From contig NZ_SMKZ01000047.1 of assembly GCF_004349065.1 (NCBI RefSeq), forward strand, positions 1 to 55,263: a stretch of 55,263 bases of DNA, in the 5' to 3' direction. Shown here piece by piece: positions 33,019 through 42,893 of this stretch. Origin of the DNA: Jiangella asiatica. GTDB lineage: Bacteria; Actinomycetota; Actinomycetes; Jiangellales; Jiangellaceae. The position numbers were made by a program, and so were the translations under genes. The first letter of the stretch is position 1, and every line of letters starts with the position of its first letter. The notes below the pieces were generated by a model. That model was not told where the DNA came from. It saw nothing but the letters and a program-made list of their open reading frames with translations, and did no database searches.

Positions 33019-34575
33019 ATGGATGCCATCGTCGAAGGGCTCGGCCACCTCGCGGACCCCACCCTGCTGTTCGCGATCGTGGTCTCCGTCGCCGTCGCCC
33101 AGGTCATCGCCATCATCCCGGGCCTGGGCGGGGCGTTCATCCTCGCCGTGCTCATCCCCTTCGCCTACCAGCTGGACCCGCTGGTGGCCATCGCCATGCT
33201 GGTGGCGGCCACCGCGACGGACGGCACCGGCAACGCCGTGACGTCGATCCTGTTCGGGGTGCCCGGCTCGGCCACCTCCACCGCCCTGCTCTTCGACGGC
33301 CACCCGATGGCGCGCAACGGCATGGCGGGCCGGGCGATCGGCGCGGCCCTGACGGCAAGCGCGGTGGGCGGCGTCATCGGCGCGGTGACGCTCGCACTGG
33401 CCATTCCGATAGCCCGGCCCGTCGTCCTGGCCTTCGGGCCGGCCGAGTTCTTCATCATCGTCGTGGCCGCGCTGTTCACGCTGGCGTACGTGCGCGAGGA
33501 GCAGTTCGCGAAAGGGCTGGTCTCCGCCGCGCTGGGCCTGTCGCTGGCGCTGGTCGGCATGGACGCCGCCACCGGCACCCAGCGCTACACGTCCGACCAG
33601 CTCTACCTGTGGGACGGGCTGCGTCTCGTCCCGGTGCTGATCGGGCTGTTCGCCGTGGCCGAGGCCATCAGCATGTTGCGCGACGCGCGGGAGCAGCGGG
33701 CCGCCGGCCAGCCGGCACCGGTGCCGGCGGCCGCCGCGAGCCCCGCCGGCGGCACCCTGGAGGGCGTCAAGGACGTGTTCCGCCACTTCGACGCCACCTG
33801 GCTCGGCTCGTGGATCGGCCTGGTGATCGGCATGCTCCCCGGGGTCGGCGGCGCCGCCGGGCAGTTCATGGCCTACTCGACGGTGGCGAAGACCTCCACC
33901 GCCCGCGGCCGGGGCCGGGGCCTGCCGCCGTTCGGGAAGGGCAACGTCCGCGGCGTCGTCGGCGCGGACGCGAGCACGAACTCCACCGTCGGCGGCGAGC
34001 TGGTCCCGGCGCTGGCGTTCGGCATCCCGTCCAGCTCCACGATGGCCATCGTGCTCGCGGCGTTGGTCACGATCGGCATCCAGCCGGGCCCGGAGATGCT
34101 CGAGGACGACCTCGACGTCGTCTGGATGATCGTCTTCGTTCTCATGGTTAGCAATCTGCTGGCCAGCGGGATGGTGCTGGCGTTCGTGCGGCAGCTGGCG
34201 AAGCTGGCGAGCGTCCGGCCGTCGCTGCTGGGCCCAGGCATCCTCGCGGTGGCGTTCTTCGGCGCCTACGCGACGTCGCAGCACGTCGGCGACATCATCA
34301 CCGCCGCGGTGGCCGGGCTGGCCGGCTACCACCTGAAGAAGTACGGGTACGGGCGGGTGACGTTCCTCATCGGCTTCGTCCTGGGACCGGTCCTCGAGCA
34401 CTACCTCGTCCTGTCGTTGCAGATCTACGGCCCGGACTTCCTGCTGGCCCGGCCGTTTGCGGCCACGCTGACCGGGCTGATGGCCGTCGGTATCGCCTGG
34501 TCGGCGGTCAAGGCCCTGCGCGCGCGCCGTGCGCGGCCGGCCGACCAAGTCACGGCGAGCGGGAGGGACGGCTGA
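33019..34575 (+). CDS. TctA-like large permease (copy 2)
   Basis: A 518-aa polytopic permease of the tripartite tricarboxylate family. First half: IIPGLGGAFILAVLIPFAYQLDP, FGVPGSATSTALLFDGHPMARNGMAGRAIGAAL. Second half: GMLPGVGGAAGQFMAYSTVAKTS and LAFGIPSSSTMAIVLAALVTIG. The two halves each hold one PG-loop that forms the substrate path. The linker between them is Ala/Pro-rich (about residues 230-245). It works with the receptor and small subunit encoded directly upstream. Confidence 0.92.
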   Translation: MDAIVEGLGHLADPTLLFAIVVSVAVAQVIAIIPGLGGAFILAVLIPFAYQLDPLVAIAMLVAATATDGTGNAVTSILFGVPGSATSTALLFDGHPMARNGMAGRAIGAALTASAVGGVIGAVTLALAIPIARPVVLAFGPAEFFIIVVAALFTLAYVREEQFAKGLVSAALGLSLALVGMDAATGTQRYTSDQLYLWDGLRLVPVLIGLFAVAEAISMLRDAREQRAAGQPAPVPAAAASPAGGTLEGVKDVFRHFDATWLGSWIGLVIGMLPGVGGAAGQFMAYSTVAKTSTARGRGRGLPPFGKGNVRGVVGADASTNSTVGGELVPALAFGIPSSSTMAIVLAALVTIGIQPGPEMLEDDLDVVWMIVFVLMVSNLLASGMVLAFVRQLAKLASVRPSLLGPGILAVAFFGAYATSQHVGDIITAAVAGLAGYHLKKYGYGRVTFLIGFVLGPVLEHYLVLSLQIYGPDFLLARPFAATLTGLMAVGIAWSAVKALRARRARPADQVTASGRDG

Positions 34576-34578
34576 GCG

Positions 34579-35355
34579 ATGCAGAACCTACGCGAACAGG
34601 TGGCGACCGGATGCCGCATCCTGGCCCAGCAGGGCCTCGTGCACGAGATCGCCGGGCATGTCAGCGCCCGGATTCCCGGCACCGAGCGGATGTTCGTCCG
34701 CGGCCGCTCCGCGGCCGAGCGCGGCCTCCGCTACACCACCACCGACGCCATCAGGACGTGCGGCTTCCGCGGCGAGGACCACGCCGCAGAGGGCTTCGAG
34801 CTCCCACTGGAGCTGCCGATCCACGGCGAGACCTATCGGCTGCGCGACGACGTGAACGCCGTCGTGCACGCCCACCCGACCTACAGCGTGCTGTGCTCGG
34901 TGGCCGGCCTCCCCCTCGAACCGGCCTACGGCGGGTACGACAGCGGCGGCCTGCGGCTGGCACTGCGCGGCGTGCCGACCTACCCGCACTCGAGGCTGGT
35001 CGACGACGTCGAGAGCGCGCACGAGCTGGTCGCCGCCATGGCCGACCGCGCCGCCTGCCTGATGCGAGGTCACGGCGTCACCGTCGTCGGGCGCGATGTG
35101 CCGGAGGCGGTCATGAACGCCCTGCGCCTGGAGCGCCTGGCCCGGTTCACCTGGCAGCTGCGCCTGGCCGGCGTTCGGGCCGAGCCGGTCAGCGATGCCG
35201 ACCAGGCCTTCTTCACCCGGCCGTACAAGCGGGCGATGGGCGCGGACACCAACGTCGCCACCGGCCGAGAGCGGGGCGCCGACACCGACTGGCGGTGGGT
35301 CTCCTACGTCGCCGAGGACGCGGCACACCGGCGCATGGAGCTCGGCGAGAGCTGA
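34579..35355 (+). CDS. Class II aldolase/adducin family protein, decarboxylase candidate
   Basis: A 258-aa metal-dependent class II aldolase-fold enzyme. Metal ligands: AVVHAHPTY (two His, about residues 96-98) and a third His in MRGHGVTVVG (about residue 163). Besides sugar-phosphate aldolases this family includes the 3,4-dihydroxyphthalate 2-decarboxylase (PhtC type) of actinobacterial phthalate catabolism and the HCOMODA decarboxylases. SSARIP-like VSARIPGTERMFVRG matches that group better than fuculose-phosphate aldolase, as does the C-terminal TDWRWVSYVAED. The gene lies 3 bp after the transporter, directly followed by another decarboxylase-type gene, so decarboxylation of a hydroxylated aromatic acid is the favoured role. 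Confidence 0.82.
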   Translation: MQNLREQVATGCRILAQQGLVHEIAGHVSARIPGTERMFVRGRSAAERGLRYTTTDAIRTCGFRGEDHAAEGFELPLELPIHGETYRLRDDVNAVVHAHPTYSVLCSVAGLPLEPAYGGYDSGGLRLALRGVPTYPHSRLVDDVESAHELVAAMADRAACLMRGHGVTVVGRDVPEAVMNALRLERLARFTWQLRLAGVRAEPVSDADQAFFTRPYKRAMGADTNVATGRERGADTDWRWVSYVAEDAAHRRMELGES

Positions 35356-35382
35356 TCAGGCGGAACGGAAGGACGGCGAGCG

Positions 35383-36402
35383 ATGGCGATGCGACGGATC
35401 GGCACGGAGGAGCACTTCGCGATCCCGGAACAGCTAGACGCGTGGCGAGGGATGGCCCGCAGCGTCTGGGCATCGCAGGACCTCGAGCTGGTCCGCGGCG
35501 CTATGAGCTACCACGGCCAGCGGCTGATCGACGACCTCCTGCAGCTCGGCGACGCCCGGATCGCCGCGATGGACGAGCACGGCATCGACGTCGCGGTGCT
35601 CTCGCTGTGCTCCCCCGGCGTCCAGCTGTTCGACCCGGAGACCGCGAGCGATATGGCGGAGCTGGCCAACGACCGGCTCGCCGAGCAGGTCCGTGCCCAC
35701 CCCGGCCGGCTCGCCGGCCTGGCCGTGTTCGCGCCGCACCATCCCGAGCGCGCCGTGGCCGAGGTGCGGCGAGCGATCCGGGAGCTCGGCCTGCACGGCC
35801 TGGTGGTCAACTCGCACACCGACGGCCACTATCTCGACGAGCCGCGGTTCTGGGACGTCCTGGCGGCCATCGAGGAGCTCGGCGTCCCGCTCTACATCCA
35901 CCCGCGGACCCTCCCCGACGCGGTGGCCGCGCCGTTCTCCGTCTACCACCTGTCCCGCGCGGCCTGGGGCTACGCCGTCGAGACGGCCACGCACGCGTAC
36001 CGGCTGATCGTCAGCGGCGTGCTGGACCGGTTCCCCCGGCTGCGACTGGTGCTCGGCCACCTCGGCGAGGGCATCCCGTTCTGGCTGTATCGGATCGACT
36101 ACTGGAACGGCAAGCACCAGGGCAAGACCGCCCCCCAGCTGCAGCTGAAGGCCAGCGACTACGTCAAGCGCAACTTCGCGATCACGGTCAGCGGCGCCTA
36201 TCAACGCTCAGCCCTCGACCTGTGCCTCACCGAGCTCGGCGACGAGAACATCATGTTCGCGACCGACTACCCCTACCAGCGGATGGACGAGGCCGTCGAG
36301 TTCTTCGACCAGCAGGGCGACCTGCCCGCCGCCAGCCTCGAGCGGATCCTGCACGCCAACGCCGAGCGCATCTTCGGCCTGACCACGGGACAGCCGACGT
36401 GA
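35383..36402 (+). CDS. Amidohydrolase-family decarboxylase (ACMSD/gamma-resorcylate decarboxylase type)
   Basis: A 339-aa TIM-barrel amidohydrolase_2 enzyme. Divalent-metal ligands are visible: TEEHFAIPE (Glu9, His11), LYIHPRTLP, LVLGHLGEGIPFWLYRID and FATDYPYQ (Asp). This arrangement, with GHLGEGIPFWLYRID, is typical of 2,6-dihydroxybenzoate (gamma-resorcylate) decarboxylase, 5-carboxyvanillate decarboxylase LigW and related non-oxidative decarboxylases, rather than hydrolases. The substrate is probably a phenolic or heteroaromatic acid. Its stop overlaps the GTG of the ABC permease gene (GTGA), tying enzyme and importer in one unit. Confidence 0.88.
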   Translation: MAMRRIGTEEHFAIPEQLDAWRGMARSVWASQDLELVRGAMSYHGQRLIDDLLQLGDARIAAMDEHGIDVAVLSLCSPGVQLFDPETASDMAELANDRLAEQVRAHPGRLAGLAVFAPHHPERAVAEVRRAIRELGLHGLVVNSHTDGHYLDEPRFWDVLAAIEELGVPLYIHPRTLPDAVAAPFSVYHLSRAAWGYAVETATHAYRLIVSGVLDRFPRLRLVLGHLGEGIPFWLYRIDYWNGKHQGKTAPQLQLKASDYVKRNFAITVSGAYQRSALDLCLTELGDENIMFATDYPYQRMDEAVEFFDQQGDLPAASLERILHANAERIFGLTTGQPT

Positions 36403-37175
36403 GCCGGGCCGCGACACCGCTGTGGTCGGTGGCCCGGCGGCGCCGGTGGCCGCTCCTGGCGGCATCCGCCGTGCTGCTGGGCGCCTGGGAGATCTACGGG
36501 CAGGCCAGGGACTCGATCATCCTGCCGCCACCGTCGAAGGTGGCGGCCGCGTTCGGCGACCTGGTCGTCAGCGGTCAGCTGCTCGAGGCAGCCGTCCCGA
36601 GCCTGCAGCTGCTGGCCGCCGGCCTGGGCGCCTCGGTCCTCGTCGGCGTCGCGGTCGGTTTCCTGGTCGCCCGCGTGCCGCTCGCGGACCGGCTGCTGGG
36701 CCCGTACATCTCCGCCCTGTACGCCACGCCCGAGGTGGCGCTCATCCCGATCCTGATCGTCTGGTTCGGCTACGGCTTCAGCGGCCGCTTCGTGATCGTG
36801 CTGCTGGCCGGCGTCTTCCCGATGATCTACAACGTTCGCGCCGGAGTGCTCGCCGCCCCACCGGACTTGGAGGACATGGCCCGCTCGTTCGACGCGCGGC
36901 GGTCCACGGTCGTGCTGCGGGTGCTGCTGCCCAGCGCCGCGCCGTACATCGTCGTCGGCCTGCGCCAGAGCATCGGCCGCTGCGTCGTCGGCATGATCCT
37001 CGCCGAGGCGTTCCTGCGCCTGGGCGGACTCGGCGGCCTGGTCTTCACCTTCGGCGCGCGCTTCGCCACCGACTACCTGATGGCGTCGGTGCTCGTGCTT
37101 CCTGTCCTGGGCGTCGCGCTGACCAGGCTGGTCGACGTCATCTATCTGCGGCTGTCGCCCTGGCGGCGGGCCTGA
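36399..37175 (+). CDS. ABC transporter permease, TauC/SsuC type (1 of 2)
   Basis: A 258-aa membrane protein, about six segments, with the BPD_transp_1 EAA-like loop DLEDMARSFDARRSTVVLRVLLPSAAP. LPPPSKVAAAF near the N terminus and ISALYATPEVALIPILIVWFGYG are typical of TauC/SsuC/ThiX-type importers for sulfonates, phthalate and other organic anions. GTG 36399 overlaps the previous stop. A second permease of the same family follows at 38304, so the channel may be a heterodimer. Confidence 0.9.
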   Translation: MSRAATPLWSVARRRRWPLLAASAVLLGAWEIYGQARDSIILPPPSKVAAAFGDLVVSGQLLEAAVPSLQLLAAGLGASVLVGVAVGFLVARVPLADRLLGPYISALYATPEVALIPILIVWFGYGFSGRFVIVLLAGVFPMIYNVRAGVLAAPPDLEDMARSFDARRSTVVLRVLLPSAAPYIVVGLRQSIGRCVVGMILAEAFLRLGGLGGLVFTFGARFATDYLMASVLVLPVLGVALTRLVDVIYLRLSPWRRA

Positions 37176-37212
37176 GGGCCGGCGCCGTCCGGCACAACGA
37201 AAGGAACCAGCG

Positions 37213-38307
37213 ATGAGAGCCAGAGCCAGTCACGGGCACCGGGCACCGGCCCGCAGAGCCGCCGCCGGCGCCGTCACCGTCGTCCTCGCCGTCCCGGCCT
37301 GCGCCGCGTTCGACGACTCCGGCAGCGAGGACGCCGCCGGCGGGGCCAGCGAGGCGGCCGCGACGGTCTCCGGCCCGGACGACATCGACCTGTCCGGGAC
37401 CACCGTCCGGATCACCGTGCCGCCGGCCGAGGCCCTGCTGACGACCATGTACTACATGCTCGACCGGCTGGAGGGCTGGGGCGCCGAGCTCGACGTCATC
37501 ACGATCACCTCGACGACCGGGACCCAGGCCATCCTCGCCGGCCAGGCGGACTGGGTGTCCGCGCCCAGCGACGAGCTGATCCTCGGCGCCGCCAGCGGTG
37601 CCGACCTGGTGGCCGTCGGCTCGCCGCGCTCCACCCTCGACTACGTGCTCGCGGCCACGACGGACATCGAGACCCCGGACGACCTGGTGGACCGGACGAT
37701 GGGCATGTCCGGACCGGCCGGCTTCGACGCGTTGCTGTCGCGGATCGCCCTGGACCGCAACGACATCGAGGCGGAAGACGTGGACTTCGTCCAAATCGGC
37801 GGCAGCGGCGAGCGTGCTGCCGCCCTGCTCGCCGGCCGCATCGACGCCAGCACGATCATCCTCAGCGACTGGCTCGTGCTGTCCAACCAGACCGACGACG
37901 TGCACGCGGTTCTGACCATGTCCGACGTGCTCGACGACTTCACGAAGGAGGCGCTGTTCGCCAAGCGTGACTACGTCGAGGACAACCCGGACGTGGCCCT
38001 GGCGGTGGCCTGCGCGAACCTGGAGGCGAACGCCTGGTTCCACGACGACCCCGACGCCTGGGTCGACCTCGCTGTGGAGAACGTGCCCAACATCAGCGAG
38101 GAGGAGCTGCACGAGCTGCACGCGACCGTCACGGACATGAACATGTTCCCGACGCAATGGCAGGACCTCCTGCCCGAGGGCGGCATGCAGGCACTGGCCG
38201 ACGCGATGCTCGACAACGGCGACATCGCCCAGGACGTCGACGGCGAGGCGCTGGTCATGCGCGACTTCCTCGAGCAGGCGGCCGGCATGGGCTGCGGTGC
38301 TTCATGA
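37213..38307 (+). CDS. ABC transporter substrate-binding protein, TauA/NMT1 type
   Basis: A 364-aa exported receptor. The Arg-rich signal sequence ends AVPACAAF, a possible lipobox (Cys at about residue 30). Mature core: TVRITVPPAEALLTTMYYMLDRL, GTQAILAGQADWVSAPSDELILG, VGSPRSTLDYVLAATTDIETPDDLVDRTMGMSGPAG and GGSGERAAALLAGRIDAS. These are the standard NMT1/TauA elements. Here a true signal sequence is present, in contrast to the cytoplasmic NMT1-fold DHPDC-like proteins. It lies between two permease genes and shares an ATGA overlap with the second. Confidence 0.9.
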   Translation: MRARASHGHRAPARRAAAGAVTVVLAVPACAAFDDSGSEDAAGGASEAAATVSGPDDIDLSGTTVRITVPPAEALLTTMYYMLDRLEGWGAELDVITITSTTGTQAILAGQADWVSAPSDELILGAASGADLVAVGSPRSTLDYVLAATTDIETPDDLVDRTMGMSGPAGFDALLSRIALDRNDIEAEDVDFVQIGGSGERAAALLAGRIDASTIILSDWLVLSNQTDDVHAVLTMSDVLDDFTKEALFAKRDYVEDNPDVALAVACANLEANAWFHDDPDAWVDLAVENVPNISEEELHELHATVTDMNMFPTQWQDLLPEGGMQALADAMLDNGDIAQDVDGEALVMRDFLEQAAGMGCGAS

Positions 38308-39092
38308 CGCCGCCGGTCCGAGCCGGCCGCGGGCGGCCGCGCCGGAGCTGGCGGACACCGCTGTTGCGCCTGGCCACCCTGGCGGTGTTCCTCGGCTGCT
38401 GGTTGCTGTTCTCCGCGTCGGTCGATCCGCTGCTGTTCCCAAGCCCGGTCCGGGTGGTCGAGGCGTACCGCGAAATGCTCGAGACCGGCGAGCTGGTCGG
38501 TGCCGCGTGGACCACGGCCTGGACGTTCGCGGTGTCGATGGTGCTGGCGGTCGTCGCCGGGCTGGCACTCGCGCTGCTCGCCGTCCGCTCGGGCGTCCTC
38601 GGCTCGATCATCGATCCCTACCTGCTGGCCCTCTACGCCACGCCGGTGATCGTCATGGTCCCGCTGATCATCCTGTGGATCGGAGTCGGCGACGTGGGAC
38701 GCATCACGCTGGTGTTCATCGGCGCCTTCATCCCGATCTACGTCAACGCCGAGGAAGGGCTGCGCAACGTCCGGGCCGACCTGGTCGAGGTGACGGCGTC
38801 GTTCGGCGCCTCCCGCCGCGACGTCGTCAGAGAGGTCGTCATCCCGGGCGCGCTGCCGTTCATCGCCGCGGGGCTGCGCATCGGTCTGGGCCGGGCGCTC
38901 GCCGCCATCGTCGTCGCCGAGATCTTCCTCAGCCTGACCGGGCTGGGCGGGCTGATCCAGGCCAGCGTCGGCTACCTCCGCGTGGACAAGATGGTCGCCG
39001 CCGCGCTGGTTTTGTCCGCGGCCGGCATTCTCACGATGGCGCTCATGTCCCGCCTGGAGAAACGGCTGGAACCGTGGCGAACCACCACCTGA
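38304..39092 (+). CDS. ABC transporter permease, TauC/SsuC type (2 of 2)
   Basis: A 262-aa permease with six predicted segments. Features: LLFPSPVRVVEAYREML, LALYATPVIVMVPLIILWIGVGDVGR, and the EAA loop DLVEVTASFGASRRDVVREVVIPGALPF. It is clearly related to the permease at 36399 (YATPxVxxxPLIxxWxG). The ATG overlaps the receptor stop by 4 bp. It presumably pairs with the first permease. Confidence 0.9.
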   Translation: MTPPVRAGRGRPRRSWRTPLLRLATLAVFLGCWLLFSASVDPLLFPSPVRVVEAYREMLETGELVGAAWTTAWTFAVSMVLAVVAGLALALLAVRSGVLGSIIDPYLLALYATPVIVMVPLIILWIGVGDVGRITLVFIGAFIPIYVNAEEGLRNVRADLVEVTASFGASRRDVVREVVIPGALPFIAAGLRIGLGRALAAIVVAEIFLSLTGLGGLIQASVGYLRVDKMVAAALVLSAAGILTMALMSRLEKRLEPWRTTT

Positions 39093-39121
39093 CCGACGAG
39101 CAGACCGTGGAGAACGCGATC

Positions 39122-39947
<826 letters not shown>

Positions 39948-39961
<14 letters not shown>

Positions 39962-41684
39962 GCCCGTACGTCCGTGGCTCGCGGGCAAGCCCCGCGTCGC
40001 GGTGTTCGCCGGGCCGAACGCGACAGTGCTCAACAGCGCGCCCCTGGTCACGTCCAACCAGGCGCGGGAGCGGCACGGCCTGCCGCCGCTCACCGACCGG
40101 TGGGGCGACCGTCTGCGGTTCGACCAGCTCCGGCCGCAGCGGCTGGCCGCACCGGTGACGGTGTACGTGGAGCAGTTCTCGGCCCATCCGCTGGAGGCCG
40201 ACGCCGCCCACCTCTACGGACCACCGGACGGCTATCTCGACGACGCCGGCCGGTTCGGCACTGAGCGGCGCGCACCGTCGGACCGGCCGGTCTATCGCAT
40301 CGAGCTGCGGCCCGAGGACGGTCTGCTGCCTCTGCCCTACATGGGTGTCCGGGCCGACGGCAGCGCGTGGGACGGCGACGCCACCGGGCCGGACGCTCCC
40401 CCGGACGCGACCCGGCAGCCGTTCTACCCGGACGCGGCGCGCGTGTTCGAGGAGATCGACCGCCTCGGCTACGGCGAGCACGCCGAGAGCAACCTGCTCG
40501 GCCGGCACGCCGACTTCGACTTCTTCCGCGTTCTGCCGTCGGGCGGCTACACCCGCGGCCTGGCCGAGGGCGAGCGCACCGACGTGGGCACCGGCGGGAT
40601 CGCTGCGGAACGATGGGGCGAGGACTTCTTCCCGTACCGGCCCGGCCACCTTCGCGGCGAGCCGCCCCGCGCGGCGCTGGCCGAGGTCACCAACCGGCTC
40701 AGCGGTGCCCTGGCCACCGGCACGTATCAGGCGGCGCTGTGGCTCGACGCGAGCCCGGCCATCGAGGAGACGCTGTACTGGCTCACGCTGGTGCTCGACA
40801 CCGAGGTGCCGATCGTCGGATGCGCGTCGACCGAGTGGCCGCACGGCTGCCTGGGCGCCACCGGCGACCGCAACCTGGTGCACGCCGTCGAGTACCTGCG
40901 CTCCGGGATCTGGCGTGACCACCAGGGCCGCGACCGGCTCGGCGCGGTCCTGGTCGACGCCGAGCGGGTGCTGCTGGCCCGGGACGTGCAGAAGGCCGAC
41001 GCCCGGCCGGGCGGGTTCGGCGTCACCGGCGGGCACGGCGGTATCGTCGCCACCATCGGCGACCCGGGCCCGCCGGTGCTCACGGCGCTGCCGGTGTGGC
41101 GGCACACCTACGGTTCCGACGTGCGGCTGACGGCGATCCCCCGGCGGGTGCGGGGCGTCCGCCGATCCGGCGCCGGTGACGGAGCCGAGGCCATCGACGT
41201 CGAGGTGAAGGACGGTGCGGGCGGGCTGCTCGGCTCCGCGGTGCCGCACGTGTCGATCTTCAAGCACGCCCGGTATCTCACCACCGGGCCCGACGGCATC
41301 GACGACGAGGTCGAGCTGCTGGCGCGGATCGACCACAACCTGCGCCACCGCGGGCTCGCCGGCTTCGTGGTGGAGGCGAACGCGCCCTACGGGTCCAGCG
41401 CGCCGTCGGCTGACGCGGTGCTGCGCCGGACCGCCCTGTGCGGGATGCCGGTCGTCCGGGTCGGCCGGGGCAACGGCGAAGGCTGGGTGCCGCACGACCG
41501 CATGCGGCTGGCGATCGCCGGGGCCAATCTCACCGCGACCAAGGCTCGGATGCTGCTGATGGCGTGCCTGCTGCGGTTCGGGGCGCCGCCGCCGGCCGCC
41601 GATCCGGACTCGCCGACCGCAGCGGAGCTGGCCGCCGTCGAGGCCGCCCTGCAGCATTACCAGGCCGTCTTCGACACCCATTGA
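39948..41684 (+). CDS. Asparaginase-like (PF00710-fold) protein with altered active site
   Basis: A 578-aa protein whose halves resemble type I/II L-asparaginases, much longer than the usual 320-350 aa. Related segments: PRVAVFAGPNATVLNSAPLV (place of the TGGTI motif), DASPAIEETLYWLTLVLD (place of THGTDTMEETA), EVPIVGCAS and GDRNLVHAVEYL. At the C terminus GLAGFVVEANAPYG, GMPVVRVGRGN and NLTATKARMLLMACL match the asparaginase small domain. The catalytic Thr-Asp pair reads Ser-Pro, so normal asparaginase chemistry is unlikely. Long insertions occur at residues about 30-190. GTG start overlaps the ATPase gene. Possibly a specialised amidase, or a lactone or ester hydrolase; function not known. 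Confidence 0.65.
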
Positions 41685-41747
41685 CGCGATGCGGCCGGCC
41701 CGCCTCGCACCTGGCGTTGCACGCCGCCGCACGAAATGGCGGAACTA

Positions 41748-41776
41748 TTGCTTTATTCATATGCCGCTGCTACAAA
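41748..41776 (+). promoter_or_regulatory. Promoter D for unit 6, with weaker operator-like spacer
   Basis: TTGCTT (41748-41753), 17-nt spacer TATTCATATGCCGCTGC, then TACAAA (41771-41776). The spacer shares 8 of 17 bases with those of promoters B and C, mainly CAT/ATT-like and GCTGC. The predicted start is near 41783, with GGAGAGG before GTG 41807. The surrounding 122 bp are clearly less GC-rich than the genes. Presence of a promoter is likely; membership of the regulon is less sure. Confidence 0.5.
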
Positions 41777-41806
41777 CTTAGTTACTCGACGGAGAGGCGG
41801 ACGACC

Positions 41807-42841
41807 GTGGCACACGTGAGGTTGTCGTTCGGCTCCGGTCTCAACGTGCACACCGAGGCCCTCGTCGACGGCACCGTCACCCCGCAGGGCATCGAGCTCG
41901 TCCCCACGGTCGCCCACCCGTCGGAGCTGTTCTGGCGCCAGCTGCGGTACGGCGAGTTCGACGTCTGCGAGATGTCGCTGTCGTCGCTGTTCATCGCCCA
42001 TGCCAGGGGCAGTGACCTGGTCGCGCTGCCGGTGTTCCCGTCGCGCCGCTTCTTCCACACCGAGCTGGACGTCCACGTCGACGCGGGTGTCACCGAACCG
42101 CACCTCCTGGCCGGCAAGCGCATCGGTGTCGGCGAGTACCAGCAGACGGCGGCCCTGTGGCTGCGCGCGGTACTCGAGCACGACTTCGGTGTCTCGCAGT
42201 ACGACGTCGAGTGGTACATGGAGCGCGGGGTCGAGCACAGCCACGGTGGCGCCACCGGCTTCACCCCACCCGACGGCATCTCGTTCCACCGTGTCCCGCC
42301 GGAGAAGAGCCTCGCGTCGATGCTGCTCGACCGCGAGCTGGACGCGGCCTTCGTCCGGCCGAACCGCCGCACCGCGGCCACCAACTTCATCGAACGGTCC
42401 CAGCGCCAGCGCGGCGGCGACTGGAGCAAGGTCGCTCCGGCGTTCGGCGACGGCGTCGCCGAGGGTGCCCGGTTCTTCGCGGCGCACGGCTACATCCCGA
42501 TCAACCACGCCTACGTCGTCCGTGCCGACCTGCTGCGCCGGCATCCCTGGGTCGCGCACAACCTGTGTGCGGCCTTCCTCGAGGCCAAGCTCGCCGGCCA
42601 GCGACGAACGTTCGAGCGCATCCCCCTCAACCTGGTCTTCCGGTGGGAGTACCTGGAGCGCACCCGCGCCGCGGTCGGCGAGGACCCCTTTCCCTACGGC
42701 CTCGGCGCCAACCGCCCCGTCCTCGAGTCGATGGTGCGCTTCTCGCACGAACAGGGACTCATCCCCGAGGTCTTCCCCGTCGACGACCTGTTCGCCGAGA
42801 GCACCCGGCTGTGGTCGGCCGGCGGCCAGGGGACGCGCTGA
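41807..42841 (+). CDS. 4,5-dihydroxyphthalate decarboxylase-like/NMT1-fold protein (copy 3)
   Basis: A 344-aa cytoplasmic protein, a near paralogue of 16911-17924. Shared segments include DGTVxPxGIxL, GEFDVCEMSLSSLF, ALPVFPSRRFFHTEL, GKRIGVGEYQQTAALWLRAVLEHDFGVSQYDVEWYMERG and HSHGGATGF. No signal peptide. GTG 41807 has GGAGAGG about 9 nt upstream; a longer open frame to 41438 lies inside the asparaginase-like gene. It heads unit 6, before an ABC receptor and permease, as copy 1 stands back to back with the other ABC set. Possibly a decarboxylase; an adaptor or sensor role is not excluded. Confidence 0.82.
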   Translation: MAHVRLSFGSGLNVHTEALVDGTVTPQGIELVPTVAHPSELFWRQLRYGEFDVCEMSLSSLFIAHARGSDLVALPVFPSRRFFHTELDVHVDAGVTEPHLLAGKRIGVGEYQQTAALWLRAVLEHDFGVSQYDVEWYMERGVEHSHGGATGFTPPDGISFHRVPPEKSLASMLLDRELDAAFVRPNRRTAATNFIERSQRQRGGDWSKVAPAFGDGVAEGARFFAAHGYIPINHAYVVRADLLRRHPWVAHNLCAAFLEAKLAGQRRTFERIPLNLVFRWEYLERTRAAVGEDPFPYGLGANRPVLESMVRFSHEQGLIPEVFPVDDLFAESTRLWSAGGQGTR

Positions 42842-42893
42842 ACCGTCCAGGGCCCGGACGCAACGGGGCCGTGAGCTGAAAGGAGACCGAGCA

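Noticed and set aside
34611-37175. 854-codon plus frame suggesting a giant protein ending in an ABC permease
   Set aside because: Only the last 258 codons are protein-like. The rest is a shadow of the aldolase-type and amidohydrolase-type genes.
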